Positions 36,855-48,957 of a stretch of 64,000 nucleotides of DNA are shown one piece after another. This DNA is from Fomes fomentarius (taxonomy: Eukaryota > Basidiomycota > Agaricomycetes > Polyporales > Polyporaceae). The DNA lies in the NCBI GenBank assembly GCA_022606135.1, contig JABYQN010000005.1, forward strand, positions 1,984,001 to 2,048,000, read 5' to 3'. A program made the position numbers and the translations under genes. The stretch's first letter is position 1; every line of letters starts with the position of its first letter. The notes beneath the pieces were generated by a model. The model did not search any database. It was given only the letters and a program-made list of their open reading frames with translations, and was not told where the DNA came from.

Positions 36855-38367
36855 ATGTCCGACCAGGTTCCCTATACGGTGTGTGCCGTCTGACTTCTCA
36901 TCCTTTGCTCTGAATGTCGACCATGACTTCCCTTCAGGTTCCGCTATCTGTCGGTCCTACCGCTCTCGGTGGCCCCATCGCCTTCACCCATGGCCCGTTC
37001 GCCGGAAAGGTTGTACGCGTTGCGGCCACCGAGCTTCAAAAGGCGGATGCTGGAAGGAAGTATGTCGATTGCGCGTGGTGGACACAGCGCTAGTATTGGC
37101 TGACTTTGCACTTGTCCTGTAGGTATGCGCGAAAGGACAGAAGGTCACTCGACCCGCCACCCGTCGTCCAAGTGCGATTCTTTGAGGTACATGGAGTGAA
37201 TGCAGAAACTGAGATTTCGAACTACGAGTAAGTGCTCCTCGTCCCCATCCATGCCACTGAGCGCGTTTACTCATCAGGAGTCAGTGAGAATCTGGCATCA
37301 GGTCTCATATGTCATGTTGACCTTTTCCCTGTGGGCGATTATACAGAGTGTAACGGGGCCAACGAGAACGTGAGAGAGTCTAGGGGTATGAATCATTACC
37401 TGTGTGGCCTCTCGTTGCCCGCTCTCTCCTTTGCGCCAGGAAATATTGGCGATGTCACACATCCGTATTCTTATCCGTGGATGTTGCAGCCGAGGTGTGT
37501 CAGCACGTTGTAACTGTCGTATCTCATCCACACGTTCATGCACAGTGAAACGCCCCTGATTCCCTCTCTGAGCTCGGTGTCCATCGAGGTATCTATCCAT
37601 TCTTTTGGGGCAAACGTCAGGATGTTCTGCTGATCGGATTCCTATGCTTAGGGCTCGAGATATCAATCTCAAGCATCCCGCGACAACATCGTCGCGTATT
37701 ACGGGCACTACCCCATCAGGGAATCCACCATCTCGACTACAATCTTGGCTGGTACTCTTTTCGCTACGGCAGTAGTAGTTGAGCAGAATCGCAGGCGCAT
37801 GCTAACATTTGTCTTCAACGTTCGTCTCTCCCTCTGGTCTTACCCCTGGCCCTTAAGCTCACATACCGGCTTCCGCCACAATGTACTGCTAGGATCTGGC
37901 TGTGCGGCAGGAAGGTCACTACAGTCTCCGCTACCAGATCTTCCATATACACTCGAAGACGACGGACGATGGCGGCGAGACATACAGAACTCCAGTCCTC
38001 GTGAGATGTTTTGGTGGAGTCTTCCGGATATGGTCTACCAAAACCTTCCCTGGTCTAGCACCCTCCACTACTTTGACCAAGGTACGTCATAATGTGTTTA
38101 ATCTGCGAAGACCACACCAATGCATGCTCGCTCCCTCGTTCGCAGAGTCTATCCCTGTTTGGCGCCGCGGTGAATGTACGGTTGTCAGTCCGCAACAGGA
38201 AGAGACGCAAGATACACCATGCAAAGTCCAACAGCTACCTAGACGAGGCGGAGAGCACCGCGAGTTCTGAGCGCCTGAATTCCGAGACGCTTCCTCTGGA
38301 GGACAGGCGTGCCAGCCTTCCACCTAACTCCTCCACGGCCAATGCGCTGCAACGATCTGGCTGCTAG
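36855..38367 (+). CDS. Velvet domain regulator (VosA/VelB-like)
   Basis: Velvet factors are fungal DNA-binding regulators linking development and secondary metabolism. Exons join in phase as follows: MSDQVPYT; VPLSVGPTALGGPI; RKYARKDRRSLDPPPVVQVR with FFEVHG; NYDENLASGLICHVDLFPVG (acceptor GGAGTCAG); a linker through GDVTHPYSYPW (donor GTATGA at about 37386); a Ser-rich stretch; ATAVVVEQNRRRMLTFVFN; DLAVRQEGHYSLRYQIFHI; FPGLAPSTTLTKSLSLFGAA; VNVRLSVRNRKRRK. The last two blocks form the characteristic velvet end, LFGAAVNVRxSVRNRK. A 60-residue acidic tail follows. The linker between the CHVDLFP block and the FVFNDL block is longer than usual and would be an extended loop. The DNA-binding surface residues (basic RKYARKDRR) are present. 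Confidence 0.85.
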
Positions 38368-39406
38368 TCTTCATGCAACCACGGTTGGCCTTGGGGAGGA
38401 TCAAGTCTTGGTGCCCCTGTATACATACAAGAATCCTCATGTCAAGGGGATGGTTGAGGGGCGCGGGGGCTGTTTGAACAAGTTGCCCTAGACCCGTGAT
38501 CTTCGCTATTGATATTGAACCATGGTCATGCTCTTGGACATGTCATCCACGCACGCTGCCAACACCACATGCCGCGGCGTCCGGAGGTTCGTGAATGCCT
38601 TGACGGAGAGGGCGCCGGTATTTATTTTCTCCTCCATGTAGTATGTGCTATATGATCCTTCCGTATGTGTTCCGCAGTTGGTAGTTCTTGCGTATGTTCC
38701 GCCACGAGCCTACTATACATGACTACCTAGCTTGCGTTAGTAGTCGGTTTTACTTGCTCCTTGGGCATGTACCTTTTCAATTTCGGAGGATCGTGCGCTC
38801 CTGTTCCTTCACAGATGTGCCGTCACATGTTTTAATTTCATGTAGTTATCGCTCCGATGGCGAAGTCACACTCGCTGACGGACATCGGCTGACCCAGGGG
38901 GGAGCTCGGACTCGGTTCGGACTCAATAAGAGCATTTGTTCTACTTTGAATCTTGACAAAGACTCCCGACATGTCCAGAAGTGCGTACATAGAGTGCGTT
39001 GTGTCCTTTCCTGTCATTCGAGCAACGCTCGGATAAGTGTCGGGCACAGGTTAAGCTGTCGTGTCGAGCGACGATTTTCCGGGATGAGCTTCTCAATTAG
39101 GCACGTGCACGACGAGGAGCGGTGTCCACGCTGTCCTGCGACAACGCGGTCGCATCGAGGACAAGAATAGCCCAAGTGACGGAACTTGCGGAATCGACTG
39201 AGTGGGTCGTTAACGTCTGTATTCGTGGAACTCACTGGACAGCTGGCAACAACGGGACTTCCGCGGTCAAATGGCACCCCATGTGAGGCCCAGTGATGCC
39301 GTAGCGTCAGCTGAGCCGGTCGTCAATGCATCTGCAAGCTGCAGTTTGAGACAGTATATGAGGAGGGCCTGTAACAGAACATCCGTCGTCTCCTCAAGTC
39401 CCAGAC
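38368..39406. other. Intergenic region upstream of the esterase gene
   Basis: No ORF with protein-like composition in about 1 kb. AGTATATGAG at 39352 may act as a weak TATA element for the esterase gene. Confidence 0.45.
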
Positions 39407-40747
39407 ATGTTCTTGCTCAAGACCGCGCTGAGCTTTGCCGCACTCGTGCCTTTCGTTGCTGCACAAGCAGCGGTGTGGGCACAGTGCGGTGGTATTGGCT
39501 TCGTGGGTCCGACCGCCTGTGGTGCGTACTAGTCTCAGAGGGGTCAGATTTCGAAACAGGCTGACGTTGTACGTACACACGTACCAGTGTCCGGCACCTC
39601 CTGCGTCAAGCTCAATGACTACTACTCTCAATGCCAACCAGGCGCTGCTGCTCCACCACCACCCTCGTCGACCGTTGCGACGCAACCGCCGGCTCCTACG
39701 ACGAGCACGCCGACTGGCAGCGCACCCCCGGGCTTAAGCACCATCCCTGCCTCGACTCTCCACCAGATCTCGAACTTCGGTACAAACCCCAACAACGTTG
39801 CGGTGTACGCATACAAGCCGGCGAAAGTGCAGGCGAAACCGCCATTGATTGTGGCCATTCACTGTACGTGACAATCGATATGCTAGGCATGATGGATTGC
39901 TCACTGTATACGCCGACGTAGACTGCTCTGGTACCGCACAGGCTTACTTCCAGGGCTCCCAGTTCGCCCAGCTGTCCGAGACACACGGCTATGTCCTCCT
40001 CTACCCCTCTTCGGTGAGTAGTCCTCATTAGGTGGCATGAGGCGTACTTACACACGTGTGCGTATAGCCCCACTCCGGCACCTGCTGGGATGTTTCCTCC
40101 AACGCGACGCTCACGCATAACGGAGGTAGCGACTCGCTCGGTATCGTCTCGGCAGTCCGCTACGCGATTGCCAACTGGGGCGTCGATGCCGACCGCGTCT
40201 TCGTTGTCGGAACATCCTCAGGTGCGATGATGACCAACGTCCTCGCCGGCGCGTACCCCGACGTCTTCAAGGGCGGAGTCGTCGACTCTGGCGTGCCTTT
40301 CGCCTGCTTCTCCCTGCCCGGTCAGCCTGAGGACAGCTGGAACTCGCAGTGCTCGCAGGGTCAGCTCGTTTTGACTGGTCAACAATGGGCACAGCGCGTG
40401 TTCGACGCGTTCCCTGGCTACACCGGTGCTCGCCCGAAGATGCAAGTCTGGCACGGAACTGCGTGCGTACCTTCTTCCCTCATGTCACCGTCCGGCCACT
40501 GATTCATGTACTGCAACACAGTGACACGACTCTCTTCCCGCAAAACTTCTTCGAGACGGTCAAGCAGTGGACGATGGTCTTCGGCTACCCTAGCACGCCG
40601 ATCTCGAACGTCTCCGAGCCGTTCCTTCCTGCAGGCTACTCGAACGCGACCTTCGGTCCTAATTTCCAGGCTATCCTCGCACAGGGTGTTGGCCACACCG
40701 TGCCACTGTTTGAGCAGCAGTACCTTCAGTTCTTGGGCATCGCATAA
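39407..40747 (+). CDS. CBM1-linked CE1 acetyl xylan or feruloyl esterase, secreted
   Basis: This is a secreted hemicellulose esterase that removes acyl groups from xylan. A signal peptide (MFLLKTALSFAALVPFVAAQ) is followed by a family 1 cellulose-binding module (VWAQCGGIGFVGPTACVSG, then SCVKLNDYYSQC, four Cys and three aromatics). A Pro/Thr/Ser linker leads into the CE1 alpha/beta-hydrolase, which begins LHQISNFGTNPNNVAVYAYK. The nucleophile elbow is VGTSSGAMMTNVL (Ser in GxSxG). The acid region is WHGTADTTLFPQNF and the His is in GVGHTVPLFEQQ. Family proteins of about 370 residues have this order. Four introns (about 55-70 bp). The CBM at the N-terminus targets cellulose-bound substrate, as in white-rot and litter decayers. 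Confidence 0.92.
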
Positions 40748-41086
40748 GAGACAGGTTGGAAAATGGATGTAGAGGTTGAGAGCGTGTCGTTCAATGTAAT
40801 TGTGCGAACTGTGAGACCCTAGCTCGTCCGAGAGTTGACAGCAGCCCGTAGGGACATGTGCTACAAACCTGCAGAGGATGTGTGAGAAGGAGATGTTCAA
40901 GTTGATGTGGTCGTGGCCCAGCTATCTCAAAGCGGCAATCTCGGTTAAACTGCCGTTGTCGTCATACTCGGTCCGCCCGGCATACCGAACGGTCTTGCTC
41001 AGCATCCTCTCCATCCCATCCACCATCCCTCCCATAAGAACTCGAACTCCTACACATCAACCCGTTAAGCTTGGATCTGCGCTTGA
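40748..41086. other. Intergenic region
   Basis: 339 bp between two tandem plus-strand genes; no supported ORF or motif. Confidence 0.4.
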
Positions 41087-43252
41087 ATGGACCATCTGGT
41101 ACACAAACTGCAAGAACAGGCTCGGGCCCATCCCGCAAATCCCGTTCTGCGACGCATTCTCGCAGAATTTGGTTATCTCCTCAATGAAGTCCGAGCTGAT
41201 TCATCAGAAGTCAAGGTGAAGTATGACCAACTGCAGCGGGATCTGGACATGCTGGCTACCCAGGGACTCTGGAATCCGTCTAAGGAGGACGAGGACTCGT
41301 TGCGCCATCTCAAGAAGAGGCTTGGATTGTCGCGTCCTGACGCCCACGACACAGACAGCGACAGTGTCTCGCAAACCTCCTCTCGACCATCCAGTAGGGC
41401 ATCGAAGTATGGCGCTGAGGACGCAAGTCGCGGAGTTCTGCATGGCAGAAGGGACATCTCGATTGTGCAACCCCCTCCGCTCTCGACGACCTTACTTCCA
41501 GAGTCCACGCTTTCGCCAGCCGTAGCACTTCCAGTCGAGCTTTTCCAGACCATCAACCACACACTGTTCCTACATCTACTTTCCACCGATCCGGAACGCG
41601 TCCTTCCGCCAGGGAAATCACTACTATCTATGATGTCAGCCCCTCGAACAAACTCGCAGCCACATGAGGGGGAGCTACCTAAGTTAGAAGATCGCGTCAA
41701 GGATATGGCACATAAAGCATTCTGGAAGGAGGTGCGTACCACTAACGTCGCTGCTACTGCATGATTCTCATACATGTATTCGTGTACCCCCCCCACATAG
41801 GCCTTGGAATCGCTTTCGAACCCATCACCAGCAACGCAACTTCCTCGCCTCAAGACCCTGTATGAGGATATCCTCGCTGCCGTCAAGTCTCTCCTACCTC
41901 GCGGACACCCAATTCTGGTCACTCTCTCATCACCACTTTCTCCAACATCGGCTCCTCTGCGGTCTGTAGTTGTACACTTGCGGGAAATACTCGTAGCGCT
42001 CCGACAACGCTGCTCGCCTGCAAGAGACGCGCATATAGACGACCTTATTCGAGCTGTGGACGAGCCGAGCCAGTTCGCTTCCACGGAGGAACTAGCTAGA
42101 CTGGTTGCCGATACGGCGCGTGCGATTTTGGAGCTTACCGAGACGATGAAGGAGGATCTTTCTCAATTCGTGCTTGGGTCCATGAATGAGAAGGATTTGA
42201 AGACTCTGATAACCCAGCAGGCGATGCTTCGCGAGAAGTCCCTTGTTCTGCGCCTGTGGCCTCCTAGCCGTGTCGAGCCGTTGTGGACGATCTGGCTTGG
42301 AGAAACGGATCCTTCCATCTTTCCGAATTATGAGTCTGTGCTCCCACCCCATCGGCCATGGCCATATAGACTCGTTCAAGCTCTTGGTACTCCCGCCGTC
42401 GTAAACTGTCGCCTACCCACCGTCTGGGTATCTCCGGACGAGGCGACCTCCAGCGACACAGGAGAGAATTCGCAAGAGGTCGAGTCCCCACCCAACTCGC
42501 TCCCTCCTCCATTCTTTGTGACATGCCCCTCTCTGCGCGTCGCACAGAATTACCTGCAGGCGCTTGTTATCGCAGCGTCTCTTCGTTCGCTTGTCCGACT
42601 CCCGCCACGATCATCTACCTCACCGGCTCATGATGACCAGGACAATCCTGCGAGTTTTATGCAGCGCATCTGGATACTGCTCAAAGCCTCCGTAGAAGAA
42701 GAGCCTGGCGCTGAAGGCACGAAGATCGTCAATCTCGCCGACGAGGTCGTTCGTGTGCGTCGTGCATGCGCAGATGCAGAACATCCATGTGGTCCTGACG
42801 AGGAGGCCCGTCTGCGCGCGGCTGTGGATCGTACTCTGCAGCCCCGTGACCCGGTTTTCCTGCTCCTCCAGAAGCGTCTTCTACAATCCCTCGCTGCGTG
42901 GCTCGTCCTAACTCCTATTACTGCAGCGGAGAAGGACAGCAGGTCGTCTGCACCCATCCAATTGCAGACCGGGAGAGATCGGCCCGGAAAACGCCCACGG
43001 CTCCATCTTGGGCTGGAGAACCCCAAGAGCGTGTTCGTGGGATGGGAGCGGGAGCGCGGACACCCGGCCGCGATCAAGGGGTTCGAGGACTTAGTGCTCG
43101 TGCGCGAGGTCGCGGAGACGTTCAAGAAGGTGGGCAGAGTCGTAGACTGGACGGATCGGGTATGGCAGGACTTGGTGGAAACTGGGGAGATTGGTGGGTC
43201 GAGCGAGAAGGCTCCAGTTGAGAAGGAGAACACTAAGACGAACGAGGACTGA
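41087..43252 (+). CDS. Tcp11/Sok1-domain protein
   Basis: T-complex 11 domain proteins include yeast Sok1, a regulator in cAMP/PKA signalling. Two exons are joined by one intron (about 41732-41801). The first codes a helical N-terminus (LRRILAEFGYLLNEVRADSS, KVKYDQLQRDLDMLATQG), a Ser-rich linker and PVELFQTINHTLFLHLL. The second codes the Tcp11 domain: LKTLYEDILAAVKSLLPRG, ELARLVADTARAILELTETM, NYLQALVIAASLRSLVRLP, VFLLLQKRLLQSLAAWLVLT and a C-terminal ETFKKVGRVVDWTDRVWQDL. Both ends are clear (ATG 41087, TGA 43252). No enzymatic motif is expected. The identification rests on the arrangement of helical blocks; the exact signalling role is inference. Confidence 0.8.
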
Positions 43253-43471
43253 TGTTATGAGTCGTGAGTTATTGTTCATATTTATGATGCGCCATGTACG
43301 TTGTAGCTTGAACAACACAAGGACAGTGTAGCTTTACCCCAGACCGTCGGCAGAGTGCTAGTCTACACAGCATGAGGTCGATACGTTCACACCACCTTAC
43401 CTAGATTCCCACCTTTGACGATACTTATAGTTGTTCAGTAAGCTCCCAACTCCTTTATCAATACCGCCACC

Positions 43472-44362
43472 ATGTCTGACCTTCCTGCACATTCGTCAGA
43501 TCAAGCATACTGTGTGATCTCTGCGCTCGAAGCAGGTTTTGTCGACCTTCCCCTCGACTACCTCATCGACACAGCTAAGGCGGGCGAACGTCAGAAACTC
43601 CCTTCACTTTCCTTCCTCCTCCGCCATACCAAGAACAATGACATGCTCGTCTTCGACCTGGGTATCCGGAAAGACCTTCAGAGCTTCACTCCCGAGTACC
43701 TCGAGCGCATCAAGCAGATGACGTTCATTTGTACCGTGCCGCAAGACGCGGTAGACTCGCTCGCCCAAGGCGGGCTCGCACCCACCGACATCAAGCACGT
43801 CTGCGTCTCGCATATCCATTTCGACCATATCGGCGACCCCGTCCTTTTCCCAACCTCGACCTTCCTCGTCGGCGCGGGTGCACAGCCCCTGATCGAGAAC
43901 GGGTACCCGCACGACCCCAAATCGCTCTACCACTCCTCTCTGTTCCCCCGAGACCGCACGCGCTATCTCGATCCGTCGGACTGGCCCCCTCTCGGCCCGT
44001 TTCCGCACGCGTTCGACTTCTATGCAGACGGAAGCCTGTATATCGTCGACGCGGGGTCTGGGCACGTCGCCGGGCACATCAATGTCCTTGCACGAACGTC
44101 GCCGGATGGAGGGTGGATCTACCTCGCTGGAGACAGCGCACACGACAGGAGGTTGCTCACCGGAGAGGCGCGGATCCCCAAGCATGATATGTGGGGGTGC
44201 GCACATCGGGACAAGGAGGCTGCGGCCCTGCATATCGCGAGGATCCGGACGCTGATGGAGACGCACGCACGGGTGAGGGTGCTTTTGGCGCATGACGTAC
44301 CATGGTACGAGTTGAGCAAGGGGGGGAAGGGATTTTGGCCGGGGACGATTGACTCGTTGTGA
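43472..44362 (+). CDS. Metallo-beta-lactamase-fold lactonase-type hydrolase
   Basis: A single intronless 296-codon ORF. The metal motif HxHxDH appears as VSHIHFDHIGDP. Further ligands follow: His in SGHVAGHINVLAR, Asp in LAGDSAHDRR and His in VLLAHDVPWYE, the pattern of the AHL lactonase/AiiA-like branch. The N-terminal LLRHTKNNDMLVFDLGI is the usual first strand pair. No signal peptide is evident, so it is probably cytosolic. It may open lactones or hydrolyse esters; the substrate cannot be told from sequence. The absence of introns contrasts with nearly every neighbour. It is convergent with the next gene. Confidence 0.85.
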   Translation: MSDLPAHSSDQAYCVISALEAGFVDLPLDYLIDTAKAGERQKLPSLSFLLRHTKNNDMLVFDLGIRKDLQSFTPEYLERIKQMTFICTVPQDAVDSLAQGGLAPTDIKHVCVSHIHFDHIGDPVLFPTSTFLVGAGAQPLIENGYPHDPKSLYHSSLFPRDRTRYLDPSDWPPLGPFPHAFDFYADGSLYIVDAGSGHVAGHINVLARTSPDGGWIYLAGDSAHDRRLLTGEARIPKHDMWGCAHRDKEAAALHIARIRTLMETHARVRVLLAHDVPWYELSKGGKGFWPGTIDSL

Positions 44363-44673
44363 GCATGAGGTAGACAAGTACACATAACGGTGTGTCACTG
44401 TTGTACTGAATCGCATGATTTCAAGCCAACAACATCAACCATTCAGATATCCACGTGCGATCCGTAGGGCTGTACAGTTTCGTATCCTTCCCTTCGTAAA
44501 TCCCGTATCTCGATCAGCGCCTATACCACTACCTACCAATGACAAGTACTTCCCCAACTTGAAGTTAGAGCAAACGAGATTGGAAAGCGAGCACACCAAA
44601 AAAGCAGAACGACGCAACAGATTGATATACATATACCTACACGACGCCTTGTCCCTCAGGCTTTAGCGACTCC
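44363..44673. terminator. Convergent 3' region
   Basis: 311 bp between the 3' ends of the lactonase (plus) and FAD monooxygenase (minus); contains the two transcript ends. No defined poly(A) motif stands out. Confidence 0.3.
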
Positions 44674-46847
44674 CTAACCCTCTTGTCTTGCCTCCTCTTC
44701 GACCACCAGCGCAAGCGGCTGGTCCGAGTCCACAATCGTCCAATGCGCTGCCCGCTCCTGCATGAGTCCCCACTGAACCCACCAGTCGTCCGCCTCGTCT
44801 TCCGGATCGTACCCAAAGATGTTCTCGATGACCTGCACCATCTCCTCGCTCGTGTGGGACTGCCTCCTGCCGAGGTCCTTGATCCCCTTCTCCGCACGCT
44901 CGCGTAACGTGCGGTCGTGCGCCTGGGCAACCCCAGGGGGCAGCGAGACGGCGAAGACGTTACCGAGCGACGCCTTGACGACCTGCTCGATGCGCGGTTG
45001 CCGAATCTCCTGCACTGCGCTGAGGAAGGAGTCGATCTGCTCTTTGCGGTGTAGGTGCCTGAAGAGTCGGCCGAGGACCGCTGCGTCGCCAGTGGCCAGG
45101 CCGAATGTGTATGTCGAGCCGCGCTAAGATGAAGGAGCGGTGAGAATGACTGACTGACGGAGGGTAGATATAACGTTGTGCGGGAGGAGAGGGGGGAAGC
45201 TGCGGAATGTACGCGCGTTGTATGAAGCTTGGACTTACGTATGTGGGATGTGCGGCATCTCCGATGCAGATGACTCTTCCTTTGGGATGCACCCACTCCT
45301 TGAGCGAGGGTCGGTCGAATATAGGTATGCACGCGACACTGCGCGCCTGTTGTGCGAGTTGCTTCAACCTGCCAATGCCATGCGCCCGATGCGGGATCAG
45401 TCAAACGCTGCATGGCTGGCAACCGTTCAGCTCAGAGGACCCACCGCGGGTCTGCAATCTTGAGCACACCGTGCAGGGTCTCGATAGGTGGATTGTACGC
45501 ATATATGCCCTTTTGCAACTTGGGGTCGGACTCAAAGTCATGCGGTACGTACACGGACATGGTGACGAGGGGGTCGCCGGTGGTGGGTGCGTTCTGTATG
45601 TCCAATTATCTATCCTGTCGCACGAGGATGGATGGGTAGTACTCACGATAGGATATAGTTGTGCACCGTAGTCGGAGCTCCCGAACCATGTGAACACCTT
45701 TCCCTGAGTAACAACGTTCTATTAGCGTTGATGAGCAAGGTCGTACAGTCAAGAATTATGCGCACAGAACGATGGATCTGTTCGAGAAGCTCCGTACCCT
45801 CGAGATTGTCCAAGTCCGCTTCGCGTATGAGTGAGCTGCGGCAACATCGGGGAACAGACGTCATTCCCTCCGCCTTGCCCAAACGGCAGAGAGGCTTAGA
45901 CGCACTTGTAGACTGCTACACCCGTCGGCTTGAACATGTCCTCTTGATGAATCGCTTCCATGATCTCTCTCCGCGTCAACCACCCAGGCGTGATGTAGCC
46001 GTCTGCGCCAACTACGACGTCTGCGCTGACCACCTCTCCAGTTGTGAGCGTGACGGACGGTCGCTCGGGGTGTGGCTGGATGCTGATGATCTGCGCGTCC
46101 GGCCCATGTCGGAACTGAGCACCGTGTTCGCGTGCGGAATCTGCAAGTGTCCTTCGCAGGTCCGTGTACTGATGAGTGCACGACAGGTGGAGGAGGACAG
46201 CTTCGTTAGACGGGCGCGATGGCAAAGGAGTCGACCGGGACATACGTGAATGAGCAGGAAGTCGCCGCCCGTCTCCTGCATCACGTCTTCCTTCCATTCG
46301 TGCGACGCGACGACGGAACCCGACTCAACTACCCAGGAAGCACATGATGTCAGGACGTGATGGTCTCTGAACTATAGAATGTGGCCAGTTGCGGAACACG
46401 AACACGATGCAAACATGGTTCCTTCTGACTTCACAGAGCATTTCCGCAGACGCTCTTCCAGGCCCCATCTGTAGTAGATCTTGGTCGAGTTGGGCGGGAG
46501 GCGGCAGCCGGCGTCTAAAGGGGTCTAGAAGGCGCCGCGTGATCGTGTTAGACAGAGACGATGTCGACTTTGTAAAGTCTGAACGCGGATTTGCGCGAAT
46601 TTGTAAGGAGAGCGGAAGGGAACGCACGGGTTCGAATGGGTTTGTGACGTCAAAGATAGTGACTTTGTGGCCGACGCGGGCGAGCGCGATCGCTGCAGAG
46701 AGCCCGCATAGCGAACCTCCGATGATCACGAACTCGATGGGGAGGAAATTTGGTGTACTTGGTGCAGCTGTCTAGTTAACAATAGAGCACGGGCGTAGAT
46801 GAGGGCTCGAGCGAGAACCTGCGCAGTATGCAAGTACCACGTACCAT
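44674..46847 (-). CDS. FAD-dependent aromatic monooxygenase (salicylate hydroxylase-like)
   Basis: This is a flavoprotein hydroxylase of the aromatic group. The FAD-binding start reads PIEFVIIGGSLCGLSAAIAL with a GGSLCG dinucleotide loop, then ARVGHKVTIFD. The middle carries VVVGADGYITPGWLTRR (DG motif) and the FAD-binding GD motif GRVICIGDAAHPTY. The C-terminal helical domain reads STYTFGLATGDAAVLGRLFR and ends in an acidic EEEARQEG. About nine exons. The first exon appears to be only the ATG (46847-46845) followed directly by GTACGT, the next exon opening TAAPSTPNF. An alternative upstream start cannot be excluded. Substrate unknown; its neighbours are consistent with aromatic catabolism but not proof of it. 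Confidence 0.82.
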
Positions 46848-48957
46848 CCTGCCCAGGCGTTTGCGTATTCAAAAAATGACGGTGGCGGTCACCGGGGCGT
46901 GAGGACGAAGAGTGCAGCGGCGACAGGGTATCTTGGTGCAGGAGAAGCAGCTGAGACAGAGACTCCAGAGTGCGTCGAGGGACGCCAAAACGAAACAGTT
47001 AGCGCGAGTAGATGAGATTATATATTCCAGCAAGTATGGTTAGATCAAACAGCCCGGCGGATGCAGCCGATTATGCATCTCAGATATCTCCTCTGTCACA
47101 GAAAACGATGTTGGTCCCGTGGAAGAGCGCGCGCGCCTATTGGTGCTCGAATCATCGTGCTTCGGTACCTAGACCAGGTACAGCTTCTCTGCGTGTTCAG
47201 ATTTCTTGCGCCCGATTCATAGCAGCGGCCCAGATGTAGATGCGTCGTCCTGCACTAGACACAATCAGGAGGCCAGTGAACTGTACCGGTCAGTACCGTG
47301 AATACAGTATCCACGGTTAGTTGTGTAGACACCAGCACAGTGAACCACTCACAACACGTATCCGACACAAGGAGAGTATCGTGTGTCTTGATGCAGTATT
47401 TGTGCGGGCTAGCAACACTGCCCACATTCGGCGATCCAGAGTCATCTATCAATATATACTAGTACCATGCTTGATACCGAGCTCGGGACTCAGTACTCAG
47501 TGCTGGGTGGTCATGGACATCCCTTGAAGAACGTGTCAGTAGAATGCACAAGCTGGACCCTGCTATCTTTTGACTCTTTCCTCACCCCATCCGCCCTCTA
47601 CTTTTGCTATCCCCCCCACGCCGACGCGATGCTCTTCCAGAGCCTGCCGTCCAAGTTCAAATCGTCGGCGTCTGCTCCAGTTTCTTGTACACCTCCGATC
47701 GTGCAACATCACTTTCTGACGACGGTTTCGAAGGTTGCGCACAGAGGAAGCCCGGGAAAGTTTCATCAGAACATTCGTCCAATGGATCCAGGTTGGTGGC
47801 TACTGGTACTAGGATTTCTCTAATCATTCCATGACCCCTAGCCCACGATTGTTGCATAGAGGTCATAGTGGTAAAGCAATCGTGTTGCCATGAGATAGAC
47901 GTACCATCGGAAACGGGTTCGGACTGATTGGTTACTGGCCAATAGCGACACGGACGAGGATTGAATTGGCACTAGTGAGCGGAGTGCAATCTGTACCTGT
48001 TTGTCGGGTCAATCAGAAAAAATGAGCGGTAACCGACGTGACCAGAGCTCTATTTGGCCTTCCGAGGAAGCAGATGGAAGAACAACGTCAACTTGGACCT
48101 CTCATCAACCTGTCGATAGTCTTGAGGCCTAGGCAGATTCCATATGCCTTCTGAGAGCACCTAGAGGTTGCGGAGATTGAGAGTGTTGACCTCACATTGC
48201 AAGGCGCATACTGGTAACTGATGACCGGCCTTGGCCGAGGGGATTGGCCGGAGGAGGATAGAGTCAGACAACGCGTGGGTGGTTAACGTTGCTGCGAGGT
48301 CGTGGATGAGCATGAACTCGTTCAAGTTGGTAGATGCGGGGACACCGGGCTCATCACTGCCTATTTTGGAATGGCGGCGGGCGGCAGGTGAGAAGCGCCC
48401 GCCGCCTGACATTGGTCTCTCAGACTCTCTCTCAAATCGTCATGCCCCAATCCTTCTCTCCGAAGCCTGATCCTCGAAGCACTCGCGCGTTGCCGCGTAC
48501 TATATACCATCTAGTTTGCCCACTGGCTCTTGTGTACGGGGTATCATGTGCATGAGCTCTGACACAGCTGCCACAGACCTCTCGACATATCTTACACAAA
48601 TACACAAATGTGAGTCATTGGCGGGCCGTCTGAGTATATTCAGTATAGATTCAGCTCATGGGGCAGATGACCAGCCTGAGATGTCTGCCTGCTAAGAGAC
48701 GACCGGCCCCATGTCGATGCGTTTGAGATCGTTGCTCAAGTTTCCGTATCCAGCAACTCTCCTGCTTTCTCTGGAAAGGGTCCTTGTGGATGGGGTATCT
48801 TGCACGACGTCATCCCCATCCTCTCATTCTCGTCACACCAGAACCATCTCCAATATATAAACCCTAGGCTTCAAGGGCCCGAAATGTGTCGCGCCCTTCC
48901 GCCTACGACGTCCTTTCTCGGTCTCCAACCCGATTCTCCGCCGTCTTTCCTCCTGCA
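46848..48957. other. Gene-poor region of about 2.1 kb
   Basis: No spliced model or ORF convinced me. A minus-strand ORF at 48161-48412 has moderately protein-like text (STNLNEFMLIHDLAATLTTH) and could be an exon remnant. The region also contains the alcohol dehydrogenase promoter. Confidence 0.45.
48854..48860 (+). promoter_or_regulatory. TATA box of the alcohol dehydrogenase gene
   Basis: TATATAA lies 98 bp upstream of the ATG at 48958, consistent with a TATA-driven inducible promoter. Confidence 0.55.

Noticed and set aside
37180..37400. Apparent frameshifts in the velvet gene
   Set aside because: Using the acceptor GGAGTCAG and the donor GTATGA restores NYDENLASGLICHVDLF and the following exon in phase.
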